Positions 12,542-25,122 of a stretch of DNA of 64,000 bases are shown one piece after another. How positions within the stretch are numbered: the first letter of the stretch is position 1; the number at the start of each line of letters is the position of its first letter. Below the pieces are notes generated by a model, which was not told the DNA's origin, did not search any database, and saw nothing but the letters and a program-made list of their open reading frames with translations. The DNA lies in contig JAXRKN010000039.1 of the NCBI GenBank assembly GCA_038502055.1, positions 1,674,001-1,738,000 of the forward strand. The letters are read 5' to 3'. Made by a program: the position numbers and the translations under genes. This DNA comes from Tanytarsus gracilentus (Eukaryota; Arthropoda; Insecta; Diptera; Chironomidae).

Positions 12542-15282
12542 ACTTGAGCGCCATGTGCAGAGGGCAAAAAGTCAAAGACATCGCGAATCTATGAGAAAAT
12601 AATGAGATGTACATTTCATGCTAACTTGATGAAATCACGTTTGTTTAAGAGAGGGAAAGAGGCGAGAGAGCGGAAAATATTAAGATGATGATGAATGGCC
12701 GAGTGGAGGCATGATGATGATGATTATAGGAATTTTCATGTTTTCATAAGGAAACCCCTTTTAATCTTTGACCTATATGTGGGAGTGAAAGGGGAAGAAA
12801 AAAAAGACGTGATCTGATTGCGAGAAAAAAAATTATTTCTGGATCTTTTGAGAGATTTTTTTTAACTTTTAGATAAAAATTTTATTTAATTTTGTAGAAT
12901 CACCGCTAAAATGAAGAGATATTATTTTCTAATAATATTTGAATCAATGCTGCAACCTTGAGCTTGTCCTTTTTCTAATTCGATTTTTAAACGTCCTTTA
13001 AAATTAAAATTGGCACTGATGAGAAGAAATTTGTTTTCGTCTTGCGTGAAAACTGGCAGCAAAATTGTGTTTCGGATTTTTCCGTAATTTATTTGAATTT
13101 TATTAAATTTATCGGAATGAAAAAAATATTAGAAAATTTTTCTTGGATCCCACTTTAAAATGAATAGAATTTTTAAAAAATTTACTTGCTTTTAAAAAAA
13201 ATTCAAAAAAACGCCATAATTTTAACCAAAATCCTTTCAATACCAGCACAATTGTCATAAAACCTAATGCATTGACTAATGAACAATTCTTGTCTCTTAT
13301 TTTCAGTGATTCATCAATTTCAACGCGAGTTGAGCAACTAATGACTCCCGTGAGTTGTGCCGGTCAATCGGACATATGACATAAGGATGACACCTTTGAG
13401 AATTTCCATATGAAGCCATCAACGAGTGACCTATGACGTGAGGCCATGTACGACAAGGACAATGATGACGAGAGCGAAAGTAGCAGTTAATCAATGTTGT
13501 TATTGTTGCCTTGAAATTTGAATTCCACCTGAATACCAAACATACTCTCGTGCCCCTCTGCCCAAATTTTATCAGTCGAAAGTAAATTAAAACAATTAAA
13601 CACAAAAAATACTTCATTCAACAAAACGTTCATGAATTGTTAGCGCACAAAAAAAAACATTTTATCGATGGCAGGACTGAAAATTCGACATCCACTCGAT
13701 GTGAGGTCAAACTTTAAATTCCAAGGGTGTCAACTTTTTTTGATGAAAAAAAAAACATTGTTAGGAAGTAAAAAATTGTAAGCAAAGCTAATTAATTAAA
13801 TTAAATAAGTAGAATTAAGCTTCTTCTACGAAAAAAAAACCAAAAACTTTTCACACTCACACACAGAAACTAAGTCATTACAGGAAAAAAACATAATTTT
13901 CACTCGCATCATTGTGAGTTTGAAAAATGAAAACAATTTTGATATAAATTGAATTGTTGTGTTTGGATTATCATTGCATTAATTATCTCACTCAGAGCTT
14001 TCTCTTATGTTTTCGTCTAAAGCAAAAAATCCTGTTTTATTAGGCTCATTTCCATATCCATCAATTTTGAAAGCTTTCTTTGATATCGATTAATTTTTTT
14101 TTGGGTATTTAAAATGATTTGTGTTAAGTAAAATTTCGAATATTTTTTTATTGTCAAGGTATCTTAAAATGGGCCTAATTGTAAATTTGAAACAAAAATT
14201 TTTCAGCTTTAAAAAATTCTAATAAACTCTAAAAAGAAAAGCTTATTAAAATTTAATGAAAACTAATTTAAATTAAAGCAATATCGGATCAAAATTTTCA
14301 ATTTAATTTTCACTCTCGCAATAAAAAACTTTTTTCTAGTTCGTTAAACTCTAAAGGCGATGAAAATTGATGGAAATCCAAATGAGCTTATTAGACTTTT
14401 AAATTGATGATGCTGAAATGATTATGATGCAAATGAAAAAGAGATGCTTATGAATTGTTATTCGATTATCACATTTGAATTTATTAAACAGAACGAAAAA
14501 TGAAGTTTTTTAACTCGAAGAAGAAAAAAATTAATTGAGAAAAAATCTGTGATCAAAAAAACATGTTTAAAATTAAACAGAAGCAATTTTCCCCGCGTGC
14601 GAAAAAAATAGCGCAAAAATTAAAAAATTATAAATAAAAAGTGAAATTGAGTGAATAAATTTCTCATTAGCCATGGATATAATTTTTTGTGCATGCAGCA
14701 TACAAAACATATTTAATGGCCCACAAAATGATTATGATGACGACCGATGATCGAATAAAAAATTAAATTGACTATTAAATGATGATAACAATGTTGACAC
14801 AAACACAGTGTAAAAAGCTCTCGAGTTGCGAGGGCAGGTGTGTGGATAGAGGATATGATTGTTATTGTTGTTGTTATCGCACCGTTACATTAAATTAATT
14901 AATAAATTCTCCAACAAAAAAAATTAACTAATTACTTAATTTTCCTGACATTTAATTTTTATGTTTTCAAAATTTTTTGCTTATCTCGAGATAATTAATT
15001 TAATAGAGCTTTGATTATTTGTTTTTAAAATTCTACATGACAAATTTTTGTTGATTTCGAACTCAATTAAAATATTTTCTATGTATTTTCACATTTTTCA
15101 TCCTCATCAAAATGAAATTTACTCCTCTCAATGACACAAAAAAATTCATTTGATTCCATCCACGTGCACACATACACATTTTATAGACTATGTAGGTAAA
15201 TTAATGGAAGAAAAATTAGTCGCCGCATAAATATTATATTTTAAGTGCATACTCACTTATGCTCTCCATTTTTTTCACTAAT

Positions 15283-15299
15283 ACACACACACACACACA
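15283..15299. repeat. (AC)n microsatellite
   Basis: Perfect AC dinucleotide tract in the gene-poor stretch, followed by an AT-rich segment. Confidence 0.7.
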
Positions 15300-18200
15300 T
15301 AAGTATAAATATATATCAATATATTTGAGTTTCGGAGAACGACTACATCGATTTTTCTAATTACAGATCTAAATTAGATCTCTAAGGATATTAAATGGAG
15401 AAAATGATTTTTGATATAATTTCTAGCGAACGAATTGTATTTTTTTAGCACTGTCTCTCTCTAAGACGTTGAGATTAAGCAAAAAATGCCATTAAAAAAG
15501 CTTAGCTAAGTAAAAAATTTAAATAAAATGGATGAGGGTGAAAAAAGTTATCGAAAACGAATGGGGAAAAGCGGAAAGTTGAAAAATTGTGCATGACAAT
15601 ATTAATTTAAAGAGAAAAACATAGATTTAAATAAAAAAGAGCGGAATTGGCTGGATAAACGTTGTGTTCATGAAAATTTCATGAATAACTCGCGTTTTCT
15701 CTATTTCTATGCGCCTTTTCAGTGTTCATGTTGATTTATATGTGCATTTTTTCATTACCATGTGTGAAAATTGTTTTCGAAAGTTATTAAAGTCTATTGT
15801 TGAGGTGAACTGTTGCAGATCACGTGTGCTCTAAAACATCAATTTAAAATTAATCATCGGGGAGGGTAATGGTTATTGTTAAAAATGGTTCATGTGGGTT
15901 TTTAAGTCGTTTGATAATAGATGTTGATGTTGTAAGTTTTATTTTTTAAGTTTAATGGTTGTAAAATAATTTAAAAATTAAATTAAAGTTTTTAAAAAAT
16001 TTAGAATTTTGATAATTTCTGCACAAAAAATCATGAAAATCATCATAGAAAAAGAGAAAACATTTGTTTTAAAATAAATTGCAAAACTCACACAAAAATC
16101 AAAAAACGAGAAATTTTTTTTTTGTTAAAAGCTAAAACCAATAAAAAAAGCTTATAAAATAAAAGTGAAAACTCCTACAGAGAAGAAAAATGAGAACAAG
16201 AAGTTACTAACAAAATATATAGATGTAAAATAAAAAGAAAATTCCTCACCGATGAAGAGGAAAAAGATGAAAAAAGAGAAATAGAAATCAATATTATGAG
16301 AAAGAAAAATAAAAAGCATGAAAAATATATTCGCATTTGTGTGATTACTTTATCAGTTGGAAATACACTGAGGAAAACATTTATTTATTTTTTATAAAGG
16401 ATTAAAAATATAAAAAAAAATTTTAAGATTAAATTAAATCAAGGGATTTAAAATTTGAAATTTTTTTTCCTCAGTGCAATAATTTTTTCCTACAAAAATC
16501 CTTTTGCCGCGAGATGAAACAAAATTGCTTGAACAATAAATTAAAATGAATGTAAGTACGGGAATTATCGAGACATGAAATTGCCAATAAGAAATTCCCC
16601 CACAAAGCAGGATGGAGGCGAAAAAGTTAAATTCAACTTACATAAAAACTCTACGACTCAATTACCACGAAAGTCCTTCCACGTCTGCTTTATTTAACTT
16701 TTTCAATGCCGCATTCGTATGTAAAAAAGCATATTTCTTAGGAAGTGGAGTGAAGGAAGAGGAAAATAGCTTCACTACTCGCCCAGCCTTCGACCGTAGT
16801 TTTTTTTACAAATAGGAATTTTCTAGCGCGAAAAGTTTGAGACAAAAAATATCAAAAAGTTTTCACATTTTCGAGAAAGTTTGAAGAGCAAAATATGAAG
16901 ATTTTGAGAGTTTAATTAAGCTGAAGTTGTTGTTTGGTTTCACGAGAGTAAAAAAGTTATAAAATAAGCGATGTTTTATGAAAATTAGCATTTTGGATGT
17001 CGCTCAATATTTTTAATAAAGAGCTTTTAAAAAATTTGAACATCTCAAAATAAACTTGGAAGTCATAAAAATGTTTAATTAATCTAGTTGAACGAAAACC
17101 ACTCGGCGTCATAATTCATCAATTAGCTCATGGCTTTTTTTCAATTTTCATTTCCTTTTTGTTCACATTCTCTTCCTCTTTCACTCTTGCGTACTTTTAT
17201 TTTCCTTTCATTTCCACGATAACGATCAAATCGTCACAATTTTCAACACTATGTGTGTGTTTGTGCCGACGTGTGCCTTCGAGGCTCTTGATGAGAGAAA
17301 ATTTTCCCTCCTTCGACTTTTTTTAGTGCGAGAATCAGCATCAAGCACAACAATTCTATTTTAATTAAGTTTGAGTGCTTTTTCTTCTTCGTGATTGTTG
17401 GAAGGGGTTTTTAGGAAATGATGTCACGGCTTTTAAAAATTTCAAACTTTGTTTTATTTGTTATTCATGCAAAATTATTTTTTTTAATACGTGACCCTCG
17501 TTCGCCAATTCCACCAATTATAGCCAGGGAGAAAAATTTCATTGTTAGCAAAAAAGAAAATTATCTCGAGGGTAATAAAAAAGCAACTGTCCTGTGACTC
17601 GATAAATAATAGAAAAATTCTGTGGAGAAAAATCAAATTGAAAAATGTTTGAGCAATTCTTGGAGCTTAGATTTCTGATAACACTCATACGCTGGCAAGG
17701 ATGTTACGAAAAAAAGAGAGAGGCAATTTAAATCGTTATGCTAATAAACATTCTTGCCCTCTGAGTCAGCTGTTCTCACAAATATCGATCGACATGAACT
17801 AATGCCGTCGCCACTGCCATTACACACGCGAGAAAAATGATTTTCAATGTCGAGAAGGAGCTAAGCGAGTGGAGAAAGACCTTTTTAAGGGCACAGTTAC
17901 TAAAAGTTTTTTTATGATTTTAAATTATGGCTTTTAATTAACTTAAATGTCGTGTAAAACTTAATACAACAAAATGAGGTTTAAGTAAAATGATTTTTGA
18001 ATCGCGCGAACTCAATTTTTTAATCAGCTCGCATTCACTTTAAGTGTCGGAGTATTTTTAAAATAATTTTCCCAACCATCCCTTATCACATTTCAAACCC
18101 TAATATCGTACAGCAGCTAAATTTAACTCCTAATTGTTTAGTGTGGAGATTTTTCAGCACCCTTTTATTTTGGCACACTCTCGACACATAAAACATTAAG

Positions 18201-21200
18201 CATTACATATTTTTAGACATTTTCCACTTTGGCACTTTCACATACATTAATAATTACTGTGTGAACGCCACAATTGAGTTTATAAAAATATTCTTCAACA
18301 AGTCATTGTTGAAAACTTTTTCCTCCTCGAGCGTCCCTTTTTAATTTTTCATCTGTTCTCGTGCCAAACGTGGCCTTTTGACTCATTCAACAATCGACTA
18401 TGTGCTGCAGCCAAAATGATGATGATGTGCATGTACATGGACATAGAAATGAACACATTGATATTGGAGGATATTTTATAATATAAAAGTGGAGCAGAAC
18501 TCTTGGCTGTGTGTGCATGGGAAATCAATAATTTGATTTTTATATTTTCTTCGCAAAAAAATCGAGAGAGAAAACCTTTTTAACCTTCAAACGTGAACAT
18601 TTACTTTTGTTTGTCAATGCTAATTTCGCAATTAAAAAGTTGGGAAAATTTTATGAAATTTTTAAAATCAAGAAAACTTTTCAGTCTCCAATTCTTGACA
18701 TTTATGTCTTCAACATTTTATGCATGCTCGTAAAAAGCACAACTAATAGCTTTCATGAAAAGAGTCAAAAGAGGACGTTTAAGCTCATTTTTATTTCACA
18801 ACACCCAAAGCACATTTCAACAAATTCAATTCAATAAAACATCAAACCGAGAAACTTAATAAAATGTTGTCGCTTTGAAAAATAATATTTTTTTATGTCA
18901 TTTAAGTGCACTTAAAAATATTCCTCGAACTTGATCGAAAGGTGAAAAAATATTTATCGTTTAATTATTGTTCGTGATTGTTAAATTAAAAAATTACAAT
19001 TTGGCGTCAATTTTGAAAATTAAATTTCCGAACGATAAATTGAATTTTTTTAGTTTCGCCTAGCAACGGACATTAGCGGAAAAATATTTAATTGAATTTT
19101 TGTGAGCGTAAAAATATTTAATTGATTTTTTAGGGGTGTAAACAATATTTTTGTACACAGCTCTAATTTTACAAAAGAAATTTCAAACCCAAATTATGTT
19201 TTATGTAATTAAAAATAAATATTCCATCTTTTCAACTTTCTCGAGTGAAAAATTTTCCATATCTCAACAGAAACACCATAAAATATAAATTTTACAGTGA
19301 GTTTTCAGTGATAAGCAAATGAAGCATTTAACTTGAATTTACGACATTTACCCTCCCTCTGAATTCCGCTTTTCGATCATGATTAAAGCCATAACACATA
19401 CATGGAAGCGCTCCGTCAATTTTCTCACTTACCGAGCGATGCAGGAGTGAAAAAAATCTATTCAGGTCGAGTTTGTTTTTAGAGTTTTTTAATGTTGATT
19501 ATGACGAAATCATCAGCGATGAGCAGCAGGTTGAAGTTGGGATGAGAATCTTAATGATTATTCTAAGGTTGAGAACATTTAATTTTTGTTTAAAATAATT
19601 TTTACCTGCAAGAAAAAAAAATTTAAGAATTTTCATAACCCAAAAAAAAATTTGAATAATTTTAGCCCAAAAATATTCAAGAAAAAATTCGTGACTAAAA
19701 AGTTCTCTATCACACTAATTTATAGCAAAAAGCTTCAAAGTGATTAGGCAATCGTGCTGAAGGTGGAAAATTATTGCTTCGCGCTGTCAGTGTTCAACAC
19801 ATCAACAAACAAATTGCTGTCATCATGAAAGAAAAAATCAATAGGTGATCAAAATCGAACGATTTTCGAGCGATGGTTAGAGAGTGGAAAAATGGCGAAC
19901 AATTTAAACAGCGTTAAGTTCTTTTTCGGTCGGAACAATTTTATGGCAATTTAAAAAATTACCTCGAAAATCGAAATTTTAGTAACAATTTAGTTTAATA
20001 AAAATGAAATTTTGTGCATTTAAAATTTAAACAATTTTTGACAGGCGTCGAACAACTTTTTAGCGGGTTGTAAAGTTTTCATAAATTTATTCATGTTGCG
20101 TGCAAAATGATCAAAAAATATCTAAAATCCGTATCTAGATCAAAAGCTCTATAATTTGTAGGTGCTAAAAGAGAACAGTGAAAGCAAAAGTGATAACTCA
20201 ACTCGCCAATTTGTCTGGAGCCCTAATAAATATTTCCTTGTCTTTCTGCTAATCAAGATTTAAAGTCATTACACGATCCGGAAGTTTTTGTAGTCCTACC
20301 GCGTGCCCTTCGGCAAGAGTAAAATGCTAAGCTTAATTTTATTGCACACTCTTTCAACAAAAGAAGTAAAAATCGACATAAAAAAATTTCCTCATGAATT
20401 TGCGCCAGCGGGCATTTGAGTGCGGAAGTGAAATAAAATATTCGATCGTGAGCGAGCAGAGGAAAATCATTAGCCAAATGAAAAATGACCTATTCCATTA
20501 AGTTCAAAGTCTTTTCCTGGCAAAATTGAATAATCATTATTTACCGCTTTTAAGGATTTTTCTCTCCCCCTTTTTAACCACGACCGTTGGTTTATCCAAA
20601 TTAACAATAACGAGTGCATTAAAAATTTATGAACGAGAGAAATTAATTGAGTAAAGTCGAAAATATTTTATGAGGACACTTATCGAGCATCGGAGGCTAT
20701 TAACCCCTCACCCTCGGCACTCACTCAAATAATTGCTCTTTTTTCTCACTTTTCAATTGCTTGTTTTCACAAAGTCCAATCACGCGATGACTTAGTGAGT
20801 GAGCCATGCGAGAATTTTCCAAAAGTTTCCACGAAGAATTAAAAAAAATGTTATCATATGTGGTCAACCCGCGCCATATTTTCCACACACCTACAAGTTT
20901 TAAATCAAATATTTATGAAATACTAGCTATGTATGAATACACACACAAAACACCTCATAAATAATTTATTCAACCTTTTTTCTCCCTTCGTTTAATGACG
21001 GAGGCGATTTTGTGGGTAATTCATTCAATTTTTATTTTATTTTCGGAAAAACTCACTGAAGCGACCACTGTGTTGACGCAAGAGGACGACGATTATGGGT
21101 CATGAGAAGAGAGAGGATGAACTTTATTGTTTCATGAAACTCGAAAAGGGTGGAGAGAGTGAATAAAATTGAAAAGAATTCTTTTAATCCGCTTAAAATA

Positions 21201-22874
21201 TTTTACAAAAAAATTCACTTTAAAAAAGGTTAAAGTTGCTGCGATAAACTATTCGCTGCTCTCCTTGACACTTGACTTATGGAAATTTAATGTCATTTTA
21301 TTTGGGGATCGTGCGAAAGTTAGGACCAAAATTTTTTTAAAAATTTTTATTTTCTTCTTAAATTCCACAATAATGTAAAAAGAAATTGAACAAAAAAAAA
21401 TTTTCTTTCTCGTCCTAGATTTTATACAATTTTTCCATTTTAAATCCTCTCTTCACCTATTTTCCAAAAATGTAAATTTCTCTCATGATTTCCTCATCCG
21501 TGCTTTCAGATGTAAATTTTAGCATTCATGAAGAACTGTAAGAAATCCTCTTTGTGATAATTTCTTATTATGTATATATTTCAACGACGTATATGTGTGT
21601 CTGTTTATGAGTGCCTTTTATTCACTCGATGCACGCAAGCAAACATCAACCTCTGCCTTCTTTTTGAACTTTTGCGAGGAACGCGAAAATTAATCTTTAT
21701 TGAGTGAAATACGACTATGAGAATTTTTTTTTTGTTTCTTAACGTGGGAAAAAGGGAAAAGCTCAAAAGGCATTCGTGGGAGCGTGAGTGAGAAAGGAAG
21801 CGTTCGATTGCTTGTTGTTCGCTTAATTTATGAGAGGAGATTTTTTTTGTAAAGAGATGGAAACTTTTACTATTTTTAACCTTAGAAAATTTTAAAGTTA
21901 AAAATTGATTGAAAATTAATTTAATAAAATTTCCATCCCTTGACTTTTACTTCCATGTTGATACGAATAAAATATTAATGAGAGCAATTTTTACTCTTCC
22001 ACTGACAATGCGAGTGTTAAACTGAGAGCTCATGCTATCATCGAATATTTTCATCGAAAAATATTTTAAATTAAAAGCTTTTCAACAGCAATTTAATGCT
22101 TTCATCGACACCTCTTCGATGCTCACTTAACTTGTGCAATGCGATTAAATTCAAGCTCATTTAAGTTCGCTCATGTTTTACTAATTTTTTTTTTCTCGCA
22201 CTATACTCATGTGCTCTCGCTTTTGTCGTTGACATTAATAGCTGTGTAATATGTGCGAAAAGCCATAAAACAATCACCATAAATCAACCTGCTGCTGAAT
22301 ATCGTGCCATTAAATTTCACTTTTTGACTTTGTACATGAAGTTGTGCTTTCGAGGAACTTTATTAAAAATTTTTCATTAAAAAAGTTTTGAACCTTTTTC
22401 TTTCTATAAATATTATAAAAAAAAAATTATTGATGGGAATTTTCAATTTATCTTCTCTTGTAACTTTTCTATTAACCCACATATTTTTATTATTACTTCT
22501 AAGAACTTCCAAGAAAAAAAATAAGTTCAATGTCATTAAGTGAATCATCCATCAACTTATGCATGCATGCATGAAAACCTTGACACAGTTTAAAGAAAGA
22601 GAAAAATATGTGACGATGAAGCAGCATTTTCTTATCTTCTTCCTCTCCTTTTACCTTTACCGCTTCGCTATATGCAAATCATCGAGAGAGAAAAATAAAT
22701 TTTCATGTTTTTACTTCTTCAAGATGTGCTTTATAACTTTTTTCAGATTTAATGAATTATTGTGAGATGTCCTGATTGAATCTTGATTGAAATTCAATAT
22801 CCTGGCCGGATGCTCACGATATTCAAAGCTTGTTATTCATTCTTGTAATATAATTGATTTTTTTTGCTCACAAA

Positions 22875-23367
22875 TTATTTTAAAACTTTATTACAATTTT
22901 TTGGTATTTCTAGCTGAATTTTATCCTGAAAATTATTAATTTTTTTGAGGTTTTCGCAGCATTCTTTAAGTTCGTTTCCACTCATAGTTTTACAATTTAA
23001 GTTCTTGTCCGCAGCTTTAGTGGTTTTAGGTATCCTTGATGTTCGCCTGGTTGATCTCATTGTGGTGCTTGTTGTTGTGCTCGCAGTGTGTTCACCATTA
23101 AATGATAAGTTGCAGTCTTTACAAATTACTTAAGAATAAAAAAAATTCAAATAAAAATGTCTCAACTTATTTTAATTTAAACTCACTTGTCACATTTTTA
23201 TTTTTGATTCCATAGCCATAGTCGTAGTAATCATAATCATAATAATACCAATTATACCAGTAGTTATAATAAGTTGGTCTTGCAGCTGCAGTTGGTTGAG
23301 ATGCTGGATGGACATTTTCAAATGAAATTGTAACTAAGAACGAAACCATCAAAATAATTTTGAACAT
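22875..23367 (-). CDS. Small secreted Tyr- and Thr-rich protein, paralog A
   Basis: Two coding exons on the minus strand, 23367-23187 and 23128-22875, joined by a 58-nt intron in phase 1 (ACA A / TA), give 144 aa. Residues 1-22 form a signal peptide (MFKIILMVSFLVTISFENV). Next is a segment dominated by Tyr, Trp and Asp (about residues 32-54), then KNKNVT, which is an N-glycosylation sequon placed exactly at the exon junction, then a CxxC pair (CKDC), a Thr/Ser-rich tract and a Cys-containing C terminus with a CC pair. It shares intron position, phase, NKNVT, CxxC and Thr-rich tract with its neighbour at 24136-24612, so the two are tandem paralogs. I do not recognise the family; the composition suggests an extracellular or cuticle/mucin-like secreted product (inference). 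Confidence 0.7.
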
Positions 23368-24135
23368 TTTGAAATTTAAACTCGGTATGCTTTATATTAG
23401 CTGAAGAATTTTTTCGTTACTGAGCTGGTTAAGAGTTTATTTTTGAATGTTTGAACATTTGAAATTTCCTGGAATTTTAAATCTTCATAAAATTATTCAT
23501 AATCATGTGTAAAGTATAATTTAATTTAAATTTTAACTGAAGCATTGAATTTTATACAAGGAAGTAAAAACTTTTCAATAGCAAGGACAGTATTTTTCTC
23601 AACAGATCTTCGAGAGGTGCTTTCAGTTTTAAATGCCGTAATTTTATTTGGAAAATCATTAGGCAATTTTTCTGTAGAATTTACTCAGAATTTCTAAGAA
23701 GATCGATTGAATTCACTCATTTCAAAACATTCATAATTATCATTTATTCCCATCTCCCGTTTTGATGCATCGTAAAATAAATCCAAGGAAAAGCTAAAAC
23801 TTTTGTCATTTTCATAAAAAGATTTAACTGATTCACATTTTGCGATAATTCTCGCTTTTATATTTATTTTCATAAGATTTTTTGTGACATTCAAATTAAA
23901 AAATATTTCAAATTATTCGAAAGCATGCATGCAAATTTAAAACAGGAAATTTTTTACATTTATGGACTAATGTTAGATTCAACTTTCATTGACTTTTTAC
24001 CAATGATATCAATTTCGTTGCGAGTTAACTCATCAACGGTTAAAACTTTGAGAGAGAAAAGGAGAGAGAAAAAGACGTTAAGGTCAAAAGTGAATTTTTT
24101 ATGCACTAGAAAAATTTGTGGCCTTAAAATTCCAT
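23368..24135. other. Spacer between the two small secreted-protein genes
   Basis: Holds the promoter region of paralog A and the 3' flank of paralog B. A TATAAAG-like stretch on the minus strand at about 23390-23396 is too close to the start codon to be a convincing TATA box. An open frame at 23694-23894 (-) has no signal peptide, splice partner or similarity to its neighbours that I can see. Confidence 0.4.
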
Positions 24136-24612
24136 TTAGCTCTTCGTTGTTGATGAATCGTTTGTTGAACCAGGATTTGCTGTTGTCTTAGGAGTTGTTT
24201 CCATTGCTGCCGGAGTAGTTGTCTTTTTTGATTCAGCTGTTGTCGTTGGTGCACTAGTAGTAGTTACTGGCATTGTAGTCATTCCACCATTAATGTTTTC
24301 GCCATTAACAGCCACACTGCAGTTGTTACAGTTTACTTTTTAAAGTGAAGATAAAATAATTAAATTTTATTACTTTTTTAAAGCCTCAAAAAAATATTTA
24401 CTTGTCACATTTTTATTATTGAAGCCATAATCCTCTTCGGAATAGTCAAAAGCCCATCCAAACCAGTAATCGAAGAAATCATATTGGGGTGAAGCACTTG
24501 GACGAGACGGATTTGCAATTGGTTTTGGGTTCGAGTTGGGCCTTGGATTGGATATGCACAAAACGCAAGAAATTATGCTAAGAAAAATTATAAACTCTGT
24601 TTTTTTAAACAT
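24136..24612 (-). CDS. Small secreted Thr-rich protein, paralog B
   Basis: Coding exons 24612-24402 and 24335-24136 (minus strand), with a 66-nt intron in the same phase and place as in paralog A, give 136 aa. The signal peptide is at about residues 1-20 (EFIIFLSIISCVLCIS). It is followed by an Asn/Pro-rich stretch, an aromatic/acidic segment with the same W/Y/D character as paralog A (DYWFGWAFDYSEEDYGF), the shared NNKNVT junction, a CxxC pair (CNNC), and a Thr-rich C-terminal half that would be a good O-glycosylation target. Unlike A it lacks the Cys-containing C terminus. The tandem layout and shared gene structure indicate local duplication. Family unknown; a mucin-like or matrix role is inference. 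Confidence 0.72.
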
Positions 24613-24651
24613 GTTAAGCGTTACTAAGTTAGCGACTACTAAGTTTGGTGC

Positions 24652-24674
24652 ACTGAATTCATCATCTTTTTATA
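24652..24674 (-). promoter_or_regulatory. Candidate TATA box and initiator of paralog B
   Basis: On the minus strand TATAAAAAG (24674-24666) is followed by TCAGT (24656-24652), the arthropod initiator core, about 40 bases before the start codon at 24612. The TATA-to-initiator spacing is about 20 nt, shorter than the usual 30, so one of the two may be fortuitous. Confidence 0.4.
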
Positions 24675-24762
24675 CCTTTAGCTACCTACCTAACCTTGTT
24701 AAATTTAAATTCCATAAAAAAATTCTGAAATTATTCAACAACATGCTCTTAATTGTGCCGCT

Positions 24763-25027
24763 GATAAAACTTCAAACTGTTACAATTTTTTTTAAAATAC
24801 TTTTCTGATAAATTATCGATAATCAGATTGTTTTTAATCAAGTCCAAAATTACTGAATCATTTTTTAATTTGTTATCCTCCCCGGTCAATCGAGGATCCC
24901 AATTTCTCTATTCTGATAACACTTTTGACTTGCTAATGTATGCGTGCTATCCGTATATGCAGTTCTTTTTCAAGAGGATCGTAATCTTATCGAAAAAATT
25001 TACAAACATAAACAACATTTTTTTATC
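24763..25027. promoter_or_regulatory. Cluster of GATA-factor motifs between divergent genes
   Basis: Eight GATAA/TTATC cores lie within 265 bases (about 24763, 24807, 24813, 24818, 24873, 24915, 24987 and 25023), where roughly one would be expected from base composition. They sit between paralog B (-) and the GT31 gene (+), so they could serve either. In insects such clusters mark midgut or fat-body enhancers driven by GATA factors (established knowledge); use here is inference. Confidence 0.45.
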
Positions 25028-25122
25028 AATCGATTTAATCATTTTTTTTGAAAAAATTAAAGCACCGGAAAACAGTCACATATAGAAACTCGATCCGTCA
25101 ATAACTAGCAAAAAAATTCACA

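Larger units (their letters stand above)
9050..22874. other. Large gene-poor stretch (13.8 kb)
   Basis: No exon chain or recognisable protein was found on either strand between the tipE-family gene (+) and the first small secreted-protein gene (-), which converge on it. It is AT-rich with scattered less AT-rich islands (for example about 12360-12600 and 13300-13560), an AC microsatellite at 15283-15299 and a long imperfect hairpin at 12462-12541. No tRNA-like B box was noticed. It may hold distal enhancers, non-coding RNA or very small exons that I could not assemble. Confidence 0.5.

Noticed and set aside
13303..13617. 104-aa open frame on the minus strand in the gene-poor stretch
   Set aside because: No domain, no signal, no splice partner; probably chance in a less AT-rich island.
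23694..23894. 66-aa minus-strand frame between the two small secreted-protein genes
   Set aside because: It begins NVTKN like the paralogs' junction, but has no signal peptide, CxxC or Thr tract and no splice partner, so a third paralog is not supported.
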